From contig NZ_JAMQKA010000018.1 in the NCBI RefSeq assembly GCF_031569985.1, positions 46,677-110,676 on the forward strand: a DNA stretch of 64,000 nucleotides, written 5' to 3'. Position numbers and translations under genes: made by a program. How positions within the stretch are numbered: the first letter of the stretch is position 1; each line of letters opens with the position of its first letter. The stretch comes from JAMQKA01 sp031569985 (GTDB taxonomy: Bacteria; Bacteroidota; Rhodothermia; Balneolales; Balneolaceae). A model generated the notes under the pieces. The model saw nothing but the letters and a program-made list of their open reading frames with translations. It made no database searches and was not told the origin of the DNA. This document shows positions 44,190 through 53,942 of this stretch, one piece after another.

Positions 44190-46013
44190 ATGGTATTTCT
44201 AGAAACTATTGATTGGGTCATCATCGCGCTCTACATGGTGTTTTCGCTGGCTATCGGTCTGTATGTAGCCAAGCAAGCCGGTAAAAACTCCACCGAATTT
44301 TTTGCTGCCGGTAAAAACATGCCATGGTGGCTGCTCGGTGTTTCCATGGTGGCCACCACTTTCTCAACGGACACCCCTAACTTAGTTGCCAATATTGTTC
44401 GCACAGATGGCGTTTCGGGCAACTGGGTGTGGTGGGCGTTCCTGCTTACCGGCATGCTGACGGTTTTTGTATATGCCAACCTGTGGAAGCGGTCGGGTGT
44501 GCTCACGGACGTTGAATTCTATGAGCTTAGATATAGTGGTAAAATGGCTGCCTTCTTGCGGGGGTTCCGCTCGGTTTACCTGGGATTTATTTTTAATGTG
44601 ATCATCATGGCAACGGTATCGTTGGCAGCCATAAAAATAAGCGGGGTTTTGATGGGGCTTACTCCGGTGCAGACCGTGGTCATTGCGGGCGTGGTGACCG
44701 TGGCCTACAGTTCACTTGGTGGCCTCAAAGGGGTGCTGCTTACCGACTTCTTCCAATTTTTCCTGGCCATTGGGGGTAGCCTGATCGCTGCTTATGTGGC
44801 CCTCCAGCATCCCCAGGTTGGGGGACTGAACGGGCTTCTTTCCCATTCAGAGGTGGTGACTCAGCTCAATATTTTGCCTGATTTCTCCGATCCTTCCCAG
44901 GCGATCGGTATTTTTATCATTCCACTGTTAGTCCAGTGGTGGAGCGTCTATTACCCGGGGGCCGAGCCGGGCGGGGGCGGCTACATCGCCCAGCGGATGT
45001 TTGCAGCAAAGGATGAAAATAACTCTATAGCAGCCGTCTTCTTTTTTAACGCTGCTCATTATGCCCTTCGTCCCTGGCCTTGGATTATTGTCGGTTTGTG
45101 TTCTATTATCGTATACCCGGATATCGCTTCCTTAAAAGAGGCGTTTCCCAATGCATCCAGCGTTGCGGGTGACGACATGGGCTATCCTGCCATGCTGACT
45201 TTCATTCCCACCGGGTGGCTGGGATTGGTCGTGGCCTCCCTGACGGCAGCCTACATGTCTACAATTTCTACGCACCTTAACTGGGGGTCCTCATACCTGG
45301 TAAACGATTTCTACCAGCGGTTTGTCCGCCCGGCAAGTTCGGAAAAAGAGCTCGTAAACGTAGGACGTATATCAACGGTGATTCTGATGATTGTTGCTGG
45401 AGCACTGGCCCTCCTCCTTCGGGACGCACTCGACAGTTTCCAGATTATTCTACAGATTGGCGCGGGAACCGGTCTACTGTTTATCATGCGCTGGTTCTGG
45501 TGGCGAATTAATGCTGGAAGCGAAATTGCTGCCATGTTCATTTCGTTTGCTGTAGCCATGTATTTCCAGTTTGCCCATGCCCACACTGGCCTTCCGGAGC
45601 TTACAAGCTGGCAGGAACTAATTGCAGGTGTCATTATCACAACGATCGGATGGGTATCCGTTACATTTATGACGCGACCTACAGATGAGGATACGCTGGT
45701 CGAATTTTGCAAGATAGCACGGCCCGGCGGACCCGGCTGGAAGCGAGTGGTCAATCAAGCCAAAGCAGAAGGCAAGGATGTGGAACCGCTTGAGGATGAG
45801 GCGTGGCGCGTGCCGCAAGGACTGCTTTGCATGGTTTTGGGCTGTGTCGCCGTATATGGTGCGCTATTTGCCACCGGCTACTGGATCTATGGTAAGTGGC
45901 TTCTGGCCAGTGTGATCACCATTGTTGCCGTCGCCTCCAGTATATTTTTATTCCAGGCATGGCGAAAACTGATTGAAATTCGGCCTGAGGATGAGGCTCT
46001 GTATGAAGAATAA
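44190..46013 (+). CDS. Sodium:solute symporter (SSSF, SGLT-like)
   Basis: This 607-residue transporter has about 14 membrane segments. SSSF features are TEFFAAGKNMPWWLLGVSMVATTFSTDTPNL near the start, VTVAYSSLGGLKGVLLTDFFQF and the AAYMSTISTHLNWGSSYLVNDFYQRF segment. It is a plausible inner-membrane importer for the product of the surrounding glycan and amino-compound enzymes. It lies downstream of the AgaS/amidohydrolase pair and upstream of SusCD. Confidence 0.9.
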   Translation: MVFLETIDWVIIALYMVFSLAIGLYVAKQAGKNSTEFFAAGKNMPWWLLGVSMVATTFSTDTPNLVANIVRTDGVSGNWVWWAFLLTGMLTVFVYANLWKRSGVLTDVEFYELRYSGKMAAFLRGFRSVYLGFIFNVIIMATVSLAAIKISGVLMGLTPVQTVVIAGVVTVAYSSLGGLKGVLLTDFFQFFLAIGGSLIAAYVALQHPQVGGLNGLLSHSEVVTQLNILPDFSDPSQAIGIFIIPLLVQWWSVYYPGAEPGGGGYIAQRMFAAKDENNSIAAVFFFNAAHYALRPWPWIIVGLCSIIVYPDIASLKEAFPNASSVAGDDMGYPAMLTFIPTGWLGLVVASLTAAYMSTISTHLNWGSSYLVNDFYQRFVRPASSEKELVNVGRISTVILMIVAGALALLLRDALDSFQIILQIGAGTGLLFIMRWFWWRINAGSEIAAMFISFAVAMYFQFAHAHTGLPELTSWQELIAGVIITTIGWVSVTFMTRPTDEDTLVEFCKIARPGGPGWKRVVNQAKAEGKDVEPLEDEAWRVPQGLLCMVLGCVAVYGALFATGYWIYGKWLLASVITIVAVASSIFLFQAWRKLIEIRPEDEALYEE

Positions 46014-46660
46014 CAGGATTATAGTTTGGTCAATGTCATAAGAGCCTGAAATTTCCTCCTGCTCGTTTATATTTAATTGCTCATGATTGAGTTCTTTTTG
46101 AAGATAACAGAAATTAACAAGGCAGGACCTTCTTTTCTAGATTTGTACCTTTATTAGTAAATATTTGTTAAGTTTAAATTTGCGAAAGGGAAATAAAGGC
46201 AATTGACTTTTTATAAACACGGGAGGGGATGGAAAAAGGTTATGAATATTAAGTTCATCTTCAATCAGCTTAAGAGTATGAGTTGAATCAGTTCAATTGG
46301 TGGGATATGGTAGCTCAATAATTCTTTTCTTTCTTGTGGTTATCAGTTATCGGTTACGCGAGATGATCAATTCTTATTATTCTCTCTCTTTCCTCTCTAG
46401 GTGTTAAAATTAATTTGTTAGGGGTTGAAGGTTTTGGATTGGGTCTAAAATTATTTAGGCCAAAGCTAGATACAAGGATATTTTTCTATATAAAAATACA
46501 ATTTATATATAAATAAATAGCCCTTATTCTCTCTTATGCCTTAATTAGTAAAATATTTTTTGAGAAAATAAATTATTTTGTTAAATAAAATAACGAAGTG
46601 AAGAGTCGAGAGAAAGAGAGTGAAAGAAACTTCACTTATTTTGTCTAATCTTCAAATACG
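46014..46660. other. 647-bp AT-rich leader before susC
   Basis: No gene is seen. The stretch contains a pyrimidine-rich tract (CTCTCTCTTTCCTCTC near 46380), a purine-rich tract (GAGAGAAAGAGAG near 46608), and an 8-bp stem AAGTGAAG (46596-46603) with CTTCACTT (46630-46637) just before the susC start. These could form leader-RNA structure controlling the outer-membrane system, but no known riboswitch was recognised. Confidence 0.5.
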
Positions 46661-49600
46661 GTGAATATTATGAGCAGAGAGCAACAGTTACGTAAACTTA
46701 GCATGTTTATAATAGCAATGATCCTTCCTTTGAGCTTCTCGGTAAATGCGCAGGCCCAAAATGAGGTTTCCGGGACGGTTACATCGGCAGAAGATAGTTC
46801 TCCACTTCCGGGAGTAAATATTTTAGTGAAGGGGACAAGTATCGGAACGACTACAGGTAACGAGGGTAATTACCAGATAACTGTTCCCTCGCTGAGCGAC
46901 ACCCTTGTCTTTTCATTCATCGGGTTTGAGACTCAGCAGATTCCGGTTAACGGGCGTTCCGTCGTAAATGTAGAGATGATAGCCCAGACTTTTACCGGTG
47001 ATGAACTGGTTGTGACGGCTTTTGGGTTGGAGCGGGAGCAAAAGTCCCTAACGTATAGTACCGAAGGAGTTGGTAACGACCAGCTAACCGAAGCCCGTGA
47101 ACTTAATGTTGTGAATTCTCTTTCCGGGCAGGTGGCCGGTATTCAGATCAACCAGGCTTCAACGGGGGTTGGTGGGTCTTCACGTGTTATACTTCGTGGA
47201 AACCGCTCGATTACAGGGAATAGCCAGCCTCTGTATGTGGTTGATGGGGTTCCTATCCGGGGAGAGGTCAGTGACCTGAACCCTGATGATATCGAGAATA
47301 TTAATGTGTTGAAAGGACCAAACGCAGCAGCACTTTATGGTGCGGAAGCCCAGAACGGGGCTATTGTCATTACTACCAAAAAGGGAGAAGTCGGGGATAT
47401 AAATGTCAGTATGAGCTCAAATTTTATGTTCCGCGACCCGATGGTGCTCTACGATTATCAAAACCAGTATGGTCAGGGCAGTGGAGGAGTTTATGATCCA
47501 AGTTCCGAATTCAACTGGGGACCACCACTAGATGGACGCATGGTTGATTTTTGGTCACCAGACCCGGAGCGTGCAGGAGAGCAATATGCACTCCTTCCAC
47601 AGCCTGATAATGTAGAGGATGTTTTTCAGCGAGGCTACAACTCTTCTTCCAACATCTCTGCAAGTGTAGGTGGACAGAACACGCAGACCGTATTTTCCTA
47701 TACCTATACCGATGCTGCTGGGATCGTACCCAATAACGAACTGCAGCGTCACAATCTTAGCATAAGGGTAACAAGTCAGCTAACTGACAATTTGGACCTT
47801 GATGCCAAGGTCTCCTATATGCGGCAGAACATTGATAATCAGCTGCCAACAGGTGAAAATTTTGCCAATCCGAGTCGACATGCTTACCGGATGCCCAGGA
47901 ATATCAACACCTCAGAAGCTGAAAATTTTGAATATACCAATTCACAGGGATTAAACAGACAGAATTTCTGGAATCCCGGGTCAAATGGTGGCGCCAATCC
48001 TTATTGGACTATAAACCGGAATGTTAATGAGAACCAGCGGGAGCGAGTGATTGCCATGAGCTCGTTGACCTATGACTTCAATGACAATTTAAGTTTGATG
48101 GTTCGGGCCTCGTATGACGGGGAAGCCGGTCAAAGCGAGACAAAATGGTATAATGACAGCTATATCATTGCAGACAACGGGCAGTACAGTCTTAGCAAAA
48201 CAAATGCCTATGAATGGAACGGCGATTTCTTGTTGTCCTACAACCGGGATCTTACCGAGGACTGGTATGTAGAGGCCAATGTTGGTGCAAACATAAAAAA
48301 GGAGCGAAATACCGGGCTGTTTTCGAACACCGGAAATGCGCTGACCGTGCCGAACTTCTTTACCATATCAAATACCCAAAATGTCGTCTCAACCCAAAGT
48401 GTTGGTTCGCCGCGTGATGTTCAATCACTTTATGCTTTTGGACAGATAGGGTGGAAAAATTCAGTATTTTTGGATATTACCGGTCGTAACGACTGGAGTT
48501 CAACACTTCCAGCCGACAGTCGTTCCTATTTCTATCCATCAGTGGGACTATCTGCGGTGTTATCAGACTTGATACCAGAATTTCCTGATGTTTTCAGTTA
48601 TGCCCAGGTACGTGCGTCGTGGGCCAGAGTGGGAAACAGCGCACCTCCATTTCAACTACAGCGTACGGCAAGTATTACTTCAGGAGGAAACAACGGTTTC
48701 CTTCAGTTGAGTACCACGCTTCCAAATGAGGAACTGAAACCCGAGGAGACAGAGTCGATCGAATTGGGAGTGGACGTACGTTTCTTCGAAGGGCGTCTGG
48801 GCCTTGATGTGACGGGATATAAAACCAATACAAGGAACCAGCTCTTTACCGTTGCCCTTCCTGTTGGATCGGGAGCTTCCCAGTTCTTTACCAATGGAGG
48901 TAATGTGTCAAACAAGGGGATTGAGGTATTGTTGAAGACCACCCCGGTACAAACGCCCGATTTTAGCTGGGACTTTAATACAAACTGGTCTACCAATGAG
49001 AATATGGTCGAATCTATTTCCGATGAGCGCCCGAGCCTCACTATCGCACAAGATTTTCTCAGGGAGTTTCGCATTGAGGAGGGTGAACCGTTTGGACAGG
49101 TTTATTCACGCGGATATCAGCGTGACGACCAGGGGCGGGTAATTGTAGGCAGTAACGGCATGCCGCTTATTACGGACGGGCTTAACGTTGCAGTTGCCAA
49201 TTTTAATCCCGACTGGCAGGGGGGCATCCGAAACAGTTTCTTCTATAAAAATTATAGCCTGAGTTTTCTCATAGAGCACCGTCAGGGTGGCAGCATTGCA
49301 TCCCTTACCACCGCTGTGCTATTTGCTGACGGACTTACCAAGCAAACACTGCAGGGCAGAGATGGAGGACTCATCTTTGGTGATAACTTTATGCCGGAAG
49401 AAGAGGCTGTTAAAGAGGATGGCTCTCCCAACGATATTCCGATCGATGCTGAAACGTTCTGGCGGGGAGTTGGAGGTAGAAACGCCCCGGTAGGAGAGGT
49501 GTTCACGGAATCCGCAACCAATACCCGATTGCGTGAAGTTACCCTTGGATATACGTTACCCCAGTCGGTTATCTCGGGATTGCCTTTTGCCAACGTTAAA

Positions 49601-49762
49601 ATATCACTGGTTGGACGTAACCTGCTCTTCATCTACAAGAAATCTGACAACCTGGATCCGGATCAGATGGTTGGGACCAACGCAGCAGCGGAAGGATTTG
49701 AGTCCTTTACGGCTCCACCCACCAGGACATTTGGTGCTAACCTGCAGATCGATTTTAAATAA
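46661..49762 (+). CDS. SusC/RagA-type TonB-dependent outer membrane transporter
   Basis: This 1033-residue protein has a signal peptide (cleavage near NAQAQ, residue 33), a carboxypeptidase-regulatory-like domain (about 35-110, VSGTVTSAEDSSPLPGVNILVKG), a TonB-box-like DELVVTAFG, a plug domain (about 125-240 with SLSGQVAGIQI, RGNRSITGNSQPLYVVDGVPI and GAIVITTKKG) and a 22-strand-type barrel ending in FGANLQIDF. It pairs with the SusD gene 27 bp downstream. It imports oligomers or other bulky nutrients. The genes after it suggest an amino sugar or amino-compound-containing substrate. Confidence 0.95.
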   Translation: MNIMSREQQLRKLSMFIIAMILPLSFSVNAQAQNEVSGTVTSAEDSSPLPGVNILVKGTSIGTTTGNEGNYQITVPSLSDTLVFSFIGFETQQIPVNGRSVVNVEMIAQTFTGDELVVTAFGLEREQKSLTYSTEGVGNDQLTEARELNVVNSLSGQVAGIQINQASTGVGGSSRVILRGNRSITGNSQPLYVVDGVPIRGEVSDLNPDDIENINVLKGPNAAALYGAEAQNGAIVITTKKGEVGDINVSMSSNFMFRDPMVLYDYQNQYGQGSGGVYDPSSEFNWGPPLDGRMVDFWSPDPERAGEQYALLPQPDNVEDVFQRGYNSSSNISASVGGQNTQTVFSYTYTDAAGIVPNNELQRHNLSIRVTSQLTDNLDLDAKVSYMRQNIDNQLPTGENFANPSRHAYRMPRNINTSEAENFEYTNSQGLNRQNFWNPGSNGGANPYWTINRNVNENQRERVIAMSSLTYDFNDNLSLMVRASYDGEAGQSETKWYNDSYIIADNGQYSLSKTNAYEWNGDFLLSYNRDLTEDWYVEANVGANIKKERNTGLFSNTGNALTVPNFFTISNTQNVVSTQSVGSPRDVQSLYAFGQIGWKNSVFLDITGRNDWSSTLPADSRSYFYPSVGLSAVLSDLIPEFPDVFSYAQVRASWARVGNSAPPFQLQRTASITSGGNNGFLQLSTTLPNEELKPEETESIELGVDVRFFEGRLGLDVTGYKTNTRNQLFTVALPVGSGASQFFTNGGNVSNKGIEVLLKTTPVQTPDFSWDFNTNWSTNENMVESISDERPSLTIAQDFLREFRIEEGEPFGQVYSRGYQRDDQGRVIVGSNGMPLITDGLNVAVANFNPDWQGGIRNSFFYKNYSLSFLIEHRQGGSIASLTTAVLFADGLTKQTLQGRDGGLIFGDNFMPEEEAVKEDGSPNDIPIDAETFWRGVGGRNAPVGEVFTESATNTRLREVTLGYTLPQSVISGLPFANVKISLVGRNLLFIYKKSDNLDPDQMVGTNAAAEGFESFTAPPTRTFGANLQIDFK

Positions 49763-49789
49763 TTAAAAAATTTGTTGAGAGGATTTCTC

Positions 49790-51379
49790 ATGTATAGCAA
49801 TAAATACTTTTCTCGTATATGTTTGTTGGTAATGCTTTTTGTAACACTAGGGCTCATTTCTTCCTGTACAGATGATTTCGATGAGTTGAATACGCCTTCA
49901 GATGAGATTGTTGCTTCGAATGTGGACGCTTCGTTGCTGGGACAGGCATTTGCCCAGTCGCAATACCGTGGTATGAAAGGACTGGACTGGCAGTTTCAGA
50001 TTACCGAGGCACTGTTTGCTGACCTTTATGCCCAGTATTTTGCAACAACTGCCGCCAACTTTGATTCTGATCAATATATTGAGGTTGGTCGATGGAGTGA
50101 CTTGGCGTGGTCGACTTTCTACGGAGATGCAGCTCCTCAGCTCGATTTTGTGCTGGATTTCACCGAACGGGAGGGGTTGACACTTCAAAATGCGATTGCC
50201 GAGGTATGGAAAGTACAGCTTTACCACAGAGTTACAGACTATTGGGGACCCATCATCTACTCAGAATTTGGAAATGGGGAAACCAGCGTCCCATATGATT
50301 CCCAGGAATCTGTATATAAAGACTTTTTTACTACGCTTGATGAGGCAGTGGAAGTCTTGAAGAACAATGCCGGGGGTAATGCTTTTGGAAGTAACGACAT
50401 TGTATTCGGTGGGAGCGTAGACAAATGGCTACGGTTTGCCAATTCTCTGAGGCTACGCCTGGCAATGCGGATTCGGTACGTCGAATCCGACCTGGCAAAG
50501 AGTGAAGCCGAGAAGGCCTTTAATGACGGCGTTATGATGTCAAATGCTGACAACGCCTACGTGCTGACTACACCTAACTCCCGAAACCCCTATACTGTTA
50601 TCACCGACTGGGGTGAGTTTAGGATGAGTTCTGCCATGGAAAGCCTGCTTGACGGATATGAAGATCCGAGGATTGATAAATATTTTAGTCCTGCCGTTGA
50701 CGGTGATGATGATGGTGACGGTCGATCGTGGGAAGGAATGCGGAATGGAATTCCACGTACGGAAAAACCGGGAAACCTGAACAGCCGCTATTCCGACATG
50801 GGAGTAAACTGGCTGAACGATAACCGGGGAGGAACCAACCCGCCCATGGAAGTGATGGAAGCCTCAGAAATATATTTCCTCAGGGCAGAAGGAGCTCTTA
50901 TCGGGTGGGAGATGGGTGGTACCGCCCAGGAACTGTATGAAGAGGGTATCCGAATGTCGTTGCAACAAAATTCTGGTGCCTCTACGGCTGATATTAACAA
51001 CTACATTAGCAGTACCAACACGCCGACTGCGCCGGGAGATCAATGGAACTCACCACCGTTAACAGATATCCCGGTTGCCTGGGAGGCGGGTGCATCCCTT
51101 GAGCGAAACCTGGAACAGATAATTACCCAAAAATGGATCGCACTGTATCCCAACAGCCGCGAAGCATGGGCTGAATACAGGCGAACGAGATATCCAAAGC
51201 TGTATCCGATTATCGAGTCTCTGAATCCAGAACTGGCAGAGAACGATATATTCAGTAGAATTTCCTTTGTAGATGGTGAATATTCGGATAATGAGGCAGC
51301 TACAATAGAAGCCAGGAACCTGCTAAATGGTTCTGATAATAATGCCACTAAACTTTGGTGGGATGCCAAACCCAATTAG
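49790..51379 (+). CDS. SusD/RagB-like surface lipoprotein (SusD_2 type)
   Basis: Taken from ATG at 49790, preceded by GAGAGG, the product has 529 residues and a lipoprotein signal (LISSC). Features of the SusD-like family seen are FDELNTPSDEI after the signal, WKVQLYHRVTDYWGPI, WLRFANSLRLRLAMRIR and the C-terminal TPR-containing region with KWIALYPNSREAWAEYRRTRYPKLYP. It caps the SusC barrel and binds the ligand at the cell surface. The frame is open back to TTG at 49772, but that start breaks the signal. Confidence 0.93.
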   Translation: MYSNKYFSRICLLVMLFVTLGLISSCTDDFDELNTPSDEIVASNVDASLLGQAFAQSQYRGMKGLDWQFQITEALFADLYAQYFATTAANFDSDQYIEVGRWSDLAWSTFYGDAAPQLDFVLDFTEREGLTLQNAIAEVWKVQLYHRVTDYWGPIIYSEFGNGETSVPYDSQESVYKDFFTTLDEAVEVLKNNAGGNAFGSNDIVFGGSVDKWLRFANSLRLRLAMRIRYVESDLAKSEAEKAFNDGVMMSNADNAYVLTTPNSRNPYTVITDWGEFRMSSAMESLLDGYEDPRIDKYFSPAVDGDDDGDGRSWEGMRNGIPRTEKPGNLNSRYSDMGVNWLNDNRGGTNPPMEVMEASEIYFLRAEGALIGWEMGGTAQELYEEGIRMSLQQNSGASTADINNYISSTNTPTAPGDQWNSPPLTDIPVAWEAGASLERNLEQIITQKWIALYPNSREAWAEYRRTRYPKLYPIIESLNPELAENDIFSRISFVDGEYSDNEAATIEARNLLNGSDNNATKLWWDAKPN

Positions 51380-51392
51380 ATTTCTAATACTG

Positions 51393-51428
51393 GTGAGGGG
51401 AGTCGGGCATAGATTTCCCTCATCTTTT
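51393..51428 (+). terminator. Possible weak terminator or attenuator after susD
   Basis: TGAGGGGA and TTTCCCTCA pair imperfectly around a 13-nt loop, and TCTTTTAC follows. It may reduce read-through from susCD into the downstream enzyme genes. Confidence 0.35.
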
Positions 51429-51534
51429 ACACTTACATACTCTTTCGGCACGTTTTTGTGAGGTTTGCCCATCATTATTGCGGGTTGGTGGATTAGCCAC
51501 CTTAATGGAATTTATTACTTCAAATTGACATGTC

Positions 51535-52089
51535 ATGAAAAAGCTGATAGCAGTCTTTGTTATTTCACTGATGCTATTTTCCTGTACCGGTAGTCAGGGA
51601 AACAGTTCGGGTATGCAGGAGGGGGACAATGATGTAGAAGAAAGATTGAAAGAGCTCGGAATTGAGCTTGGTGAGCCATCACCGCCTATTGCGAATTATG
51701 TAAAAGCTGTTCGCACCAACAACCTGGTATTCCTTTCAGGGCATGGTCCCGATAAGCCGGATGGCACGCTGGTCCGGGGAAAGCTGGGAAGTGATTTAAC
51801 GATTGAGGAGGGACAGGAGGCTGCCCGTTTAACCGCGATATCAGCATTGGCTTCTTTGAAACAGGAGATTGGGGATTTGAATAAAGTGGAGAGAGTTGTC
51901 AAAGTAATGGGGATGGTAAATGCCGAACCGGACTTCACCGAGCATTCCCAGGTTATAAATGGGTTCTCGGACCTGATGGTGGAGGTATTTGGCGAAAAGG
52001 GCAAGCACGCACGTGCTGCCGTGGGGATGGGATCTCTGCCCGGCAACATACCTGTGGAAATCGAAATGATTGTTGAGATAGAAGACTGA
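51535..52089 (+). CDS. RidA-family lipoprotein (extracytoplasmic enamine/imine deaminase)
   Basis: This 184-residue protein has a lipoprotein signal (MLFSC, C17) followed by a RidA/YjgF domain (about 45-183). The conserved arginine is present in KHARAAVGMGSLPGNIPVEIEMIVEIED. RidA proteins hydrolyse reactive enamines and imines released by PLP-dependent lyases and dehydratases, usually in the cytoplasm. A lipid-anchored one is notable because exported SelA/DgaE-like PLP enzymes are encoded 2-5 kb downstream. The N-terminal RLKELGIELGEPSPPIANYVKA segment fits the YjgF_endoribonuclease-like subgroup. Confidence 0.86.
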   Translation: MKKLIAVFVISLMLFSCTGSQGNSSGMQEGDNDVEERLKELGIELGEPSPPIANYVKAVRTNNLVFLSGHGPDKPDGTLVRGKLGSDLTIEEGQEAARLTAISALASLKQEIGDLNKVERVVKVMGMVNAEPDFTEHSQVINGFSDLMVEVFGEKGKHARAAVGMGSLPGNIPVEIEMIVEIED

Positions 52090-52205
52090 GTTCCCCGGGT
52101 TAATGGGAAGTGTAACTTACAGGGATTTCTTAGAAGATAAGTCGGGTAAAAGAGGTATAAAAATTGCCGGAATAAAAGAGTTCTATTTATGAGAAAGTAA
52201 TTATT

Positions 52206-53942
52206 ATGACAAGGCTGCTCGTACATCTAATCCTGGCTGGATCCCTGTTATCCATTTTAATGCATTGTTCAAGGGAAAATGTATCTACCTCTCAAGATAC
52301 CGATGAAATCCAGTTGTTGCTACCCAAAGGGTTTGAAGTCCAGGTTGTTGTGGATAGTATAGGCCAGGGAAGACACCTTGCAGTAAATGAGAACGGTGAT
52401 ATATATGTGAAACTGAAGTCATCAGATCAAAACGGAGGGATCGTGGCAATGCGTGATACCACCGGTGACGGGGTTATGGATATCCAGAGAAAATTTGGTA
52501 ATGATGACGGTACCTATGCGGAAACTGGTATGAAAATTCATAACGGGTATCTCTATTTCAGTTCAAGTTTGGCGGTGTATCGCTATAAGTTGACACCGGG
52601 AAGGCTGGTTCCTGAGTCTCCAATGGATACCGTGGTGCTAGATGGCCATGACCATGGGGATCACGAGCATAACACCAAGCCGATATCTTTTGATAACCAG
52701 GGGAATATCTATGTGCCATATGGAGCCCCAAACAACGCCTGCCAGGAACCGAAGCGCACTCCTGAAGTCCCGGGACTGGACCCTTGTCCTACGCTGGAAG
52801 ATCACGGTGGGATATGGCGGTTTAGCGAGGATACGTTAAATCAGACACAGGCAGAGGGGTACAAGTACGCAACAGGAATTCGTAGCGTCGTAGCCATGGC
52901 ATGGAATCCGGTTGATGAAAATCTATACCTGGTGATGCATGGGCGTGATGATCTGCACCGGCTGTTCCCAAACAAATTTTCACAATGGCAGAATGCAGTA
53001 CTTCCCTCGGAGGAGTTCTTCAGGGTGACCGATGGCGCTAATTTTGGTTGGCCTTATTGCTATTATGATCATATCAAAGAAAAAAAAGTATTGGCTCCTG
53101 AATACGGCGGTGATGGGGAAATGATTGGAAGATGTAGCCAGTACGATAATCCGATTTTGGGATTCCCGGGCCATTTTGCTCCAAACGATCTGTTATTTTA
53201 CCAGGTAGACCAGTTCCCGGAACATTACAGAAATGGCGCTTTTATCGCTTTTCATGGATCAACGATTCGAAATCCATATCCACAAGCCGGTTATTTTATC
53301 GCCTTTGTTCCTTTTGAAAACGGGAAACCCTCGGGAGAGTGGGAGGTGTTCGCCAACGGGTTTGCCGGCGTCGATCCTATTGTAAATACCAGTGACGCCA
53401 AACACCGCCCATCCGGACTTGCCGTGGGACCGGACGGCTCTCTTTATGTTACTGAGGATCTGAAAGGAAAAATCTGGAAAATAACCTATACTGGTGAGAG
53501 AGATGATTATGATAGCCAGGCATTAGCACAGATGGTAGAGGAAAAGCAAACAGCCAGCAACATTCGAGATCCGCATCCCGAAAGGGATAATCTCCAAAAA
53601 GGTGTGCCGATAGGGGGTGAAAAAATTTATAGCACCTACTGCGCCTCGTGCCATCAGCAGGATGGGAAGGGAGCTCCCGGCCGATATCCCCCACTTGCTG
53701 GCACCGACTGGGTTACCGGGGACAAAGAACGCCTGATAAACCTGATACTGGCAGGGTTAGAGGGGCCTATTGAAGTAAATGGGGAAAACTACAATGCGGT
53801 CATGCCACAGCACAGTTTTTTATCTGACAGGGAAGCAGCCGAAGTATTGACATATATTCGACAAAGCTTTGGCAATGATGCCAGCGCAATTACAGAAGAG
53901 GAAGTAACGAAAACCAGAGATCAATTAAACAAACCGGAATGA
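52206..53942 (+). CDS. Sorbosone dehydrogenase-like beta-propeller with C-terminal cytochrome c
   Basis: This 578-residue lipoprotein (lipobox LMHC) carries an L-sorbosone/PQQ-type glucose dehydrogenase propeller (about 35-440; FEVQVVVDSIGQGRHLAVNENGDIYVKL, NFGWPYCYYD, HRPSGLAVGPDGSLYVTED). A class I cytochrome c domain follows, with haem site C479-A-S-C482-H483 and a likely axial Met533 (AVMPQH). It would oxidise a sugar aldehyde or alcohol in the envelope and pass electrons to the respiratory chain. Its stop overlaps the next start by four bases (ATGA), which couples it to the first PLP enzyme. Confidence 0.9.
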   Translation: MTRLLVHLILAGSLLSILMHCSRENVSTSQDTDEIQLLLPKGFEVQVVVDSIGQGRHLAVNENGDIYVKLKSSDQNGGIVAMRDTTGDGVMDIQRKFGNDDGTYAETGMKIHNGYLYFSSSLAVYRYKLTPGRLVPESPMDTVVLDGHDHGDHEHNTKPISFDNQGNIYVPYGAPNNACQEPKRTPEVPGLDPCPTLEDHGGIWRFSEDTLNQTQAEGYKYATGIRSVVAMAWNPVDENLYLVMHGRDDLHRLFPNKFSQWQNAVLPSEEFFRVTDGANFGWPYCYYDHIKEKKVLAPEYGGDGEMIGRCSQYDNPILGFPGHFAPNDLLFYQVDQFPEHYRNGAFIAFHGSTIRNPYPQAGYFIAFVPFENGKPSGEWEVFANGFAGVDPIVNTSDAKHRPSGLAVGPDGSLYVTEDLKGKIWKITYTGERDDYDSQALAQMVEEKQTASNIRDPHPERDNLQKGVPIGGEKIYSTYCASCHQQDGKGAPGRYPPLAGTDWVTGDKERLINLILAGLEGPIEVNGENYNAVMPQHSFLSDREAAEVLTYIRQSFGNDASAITEEEVTKTRDQLNKPE

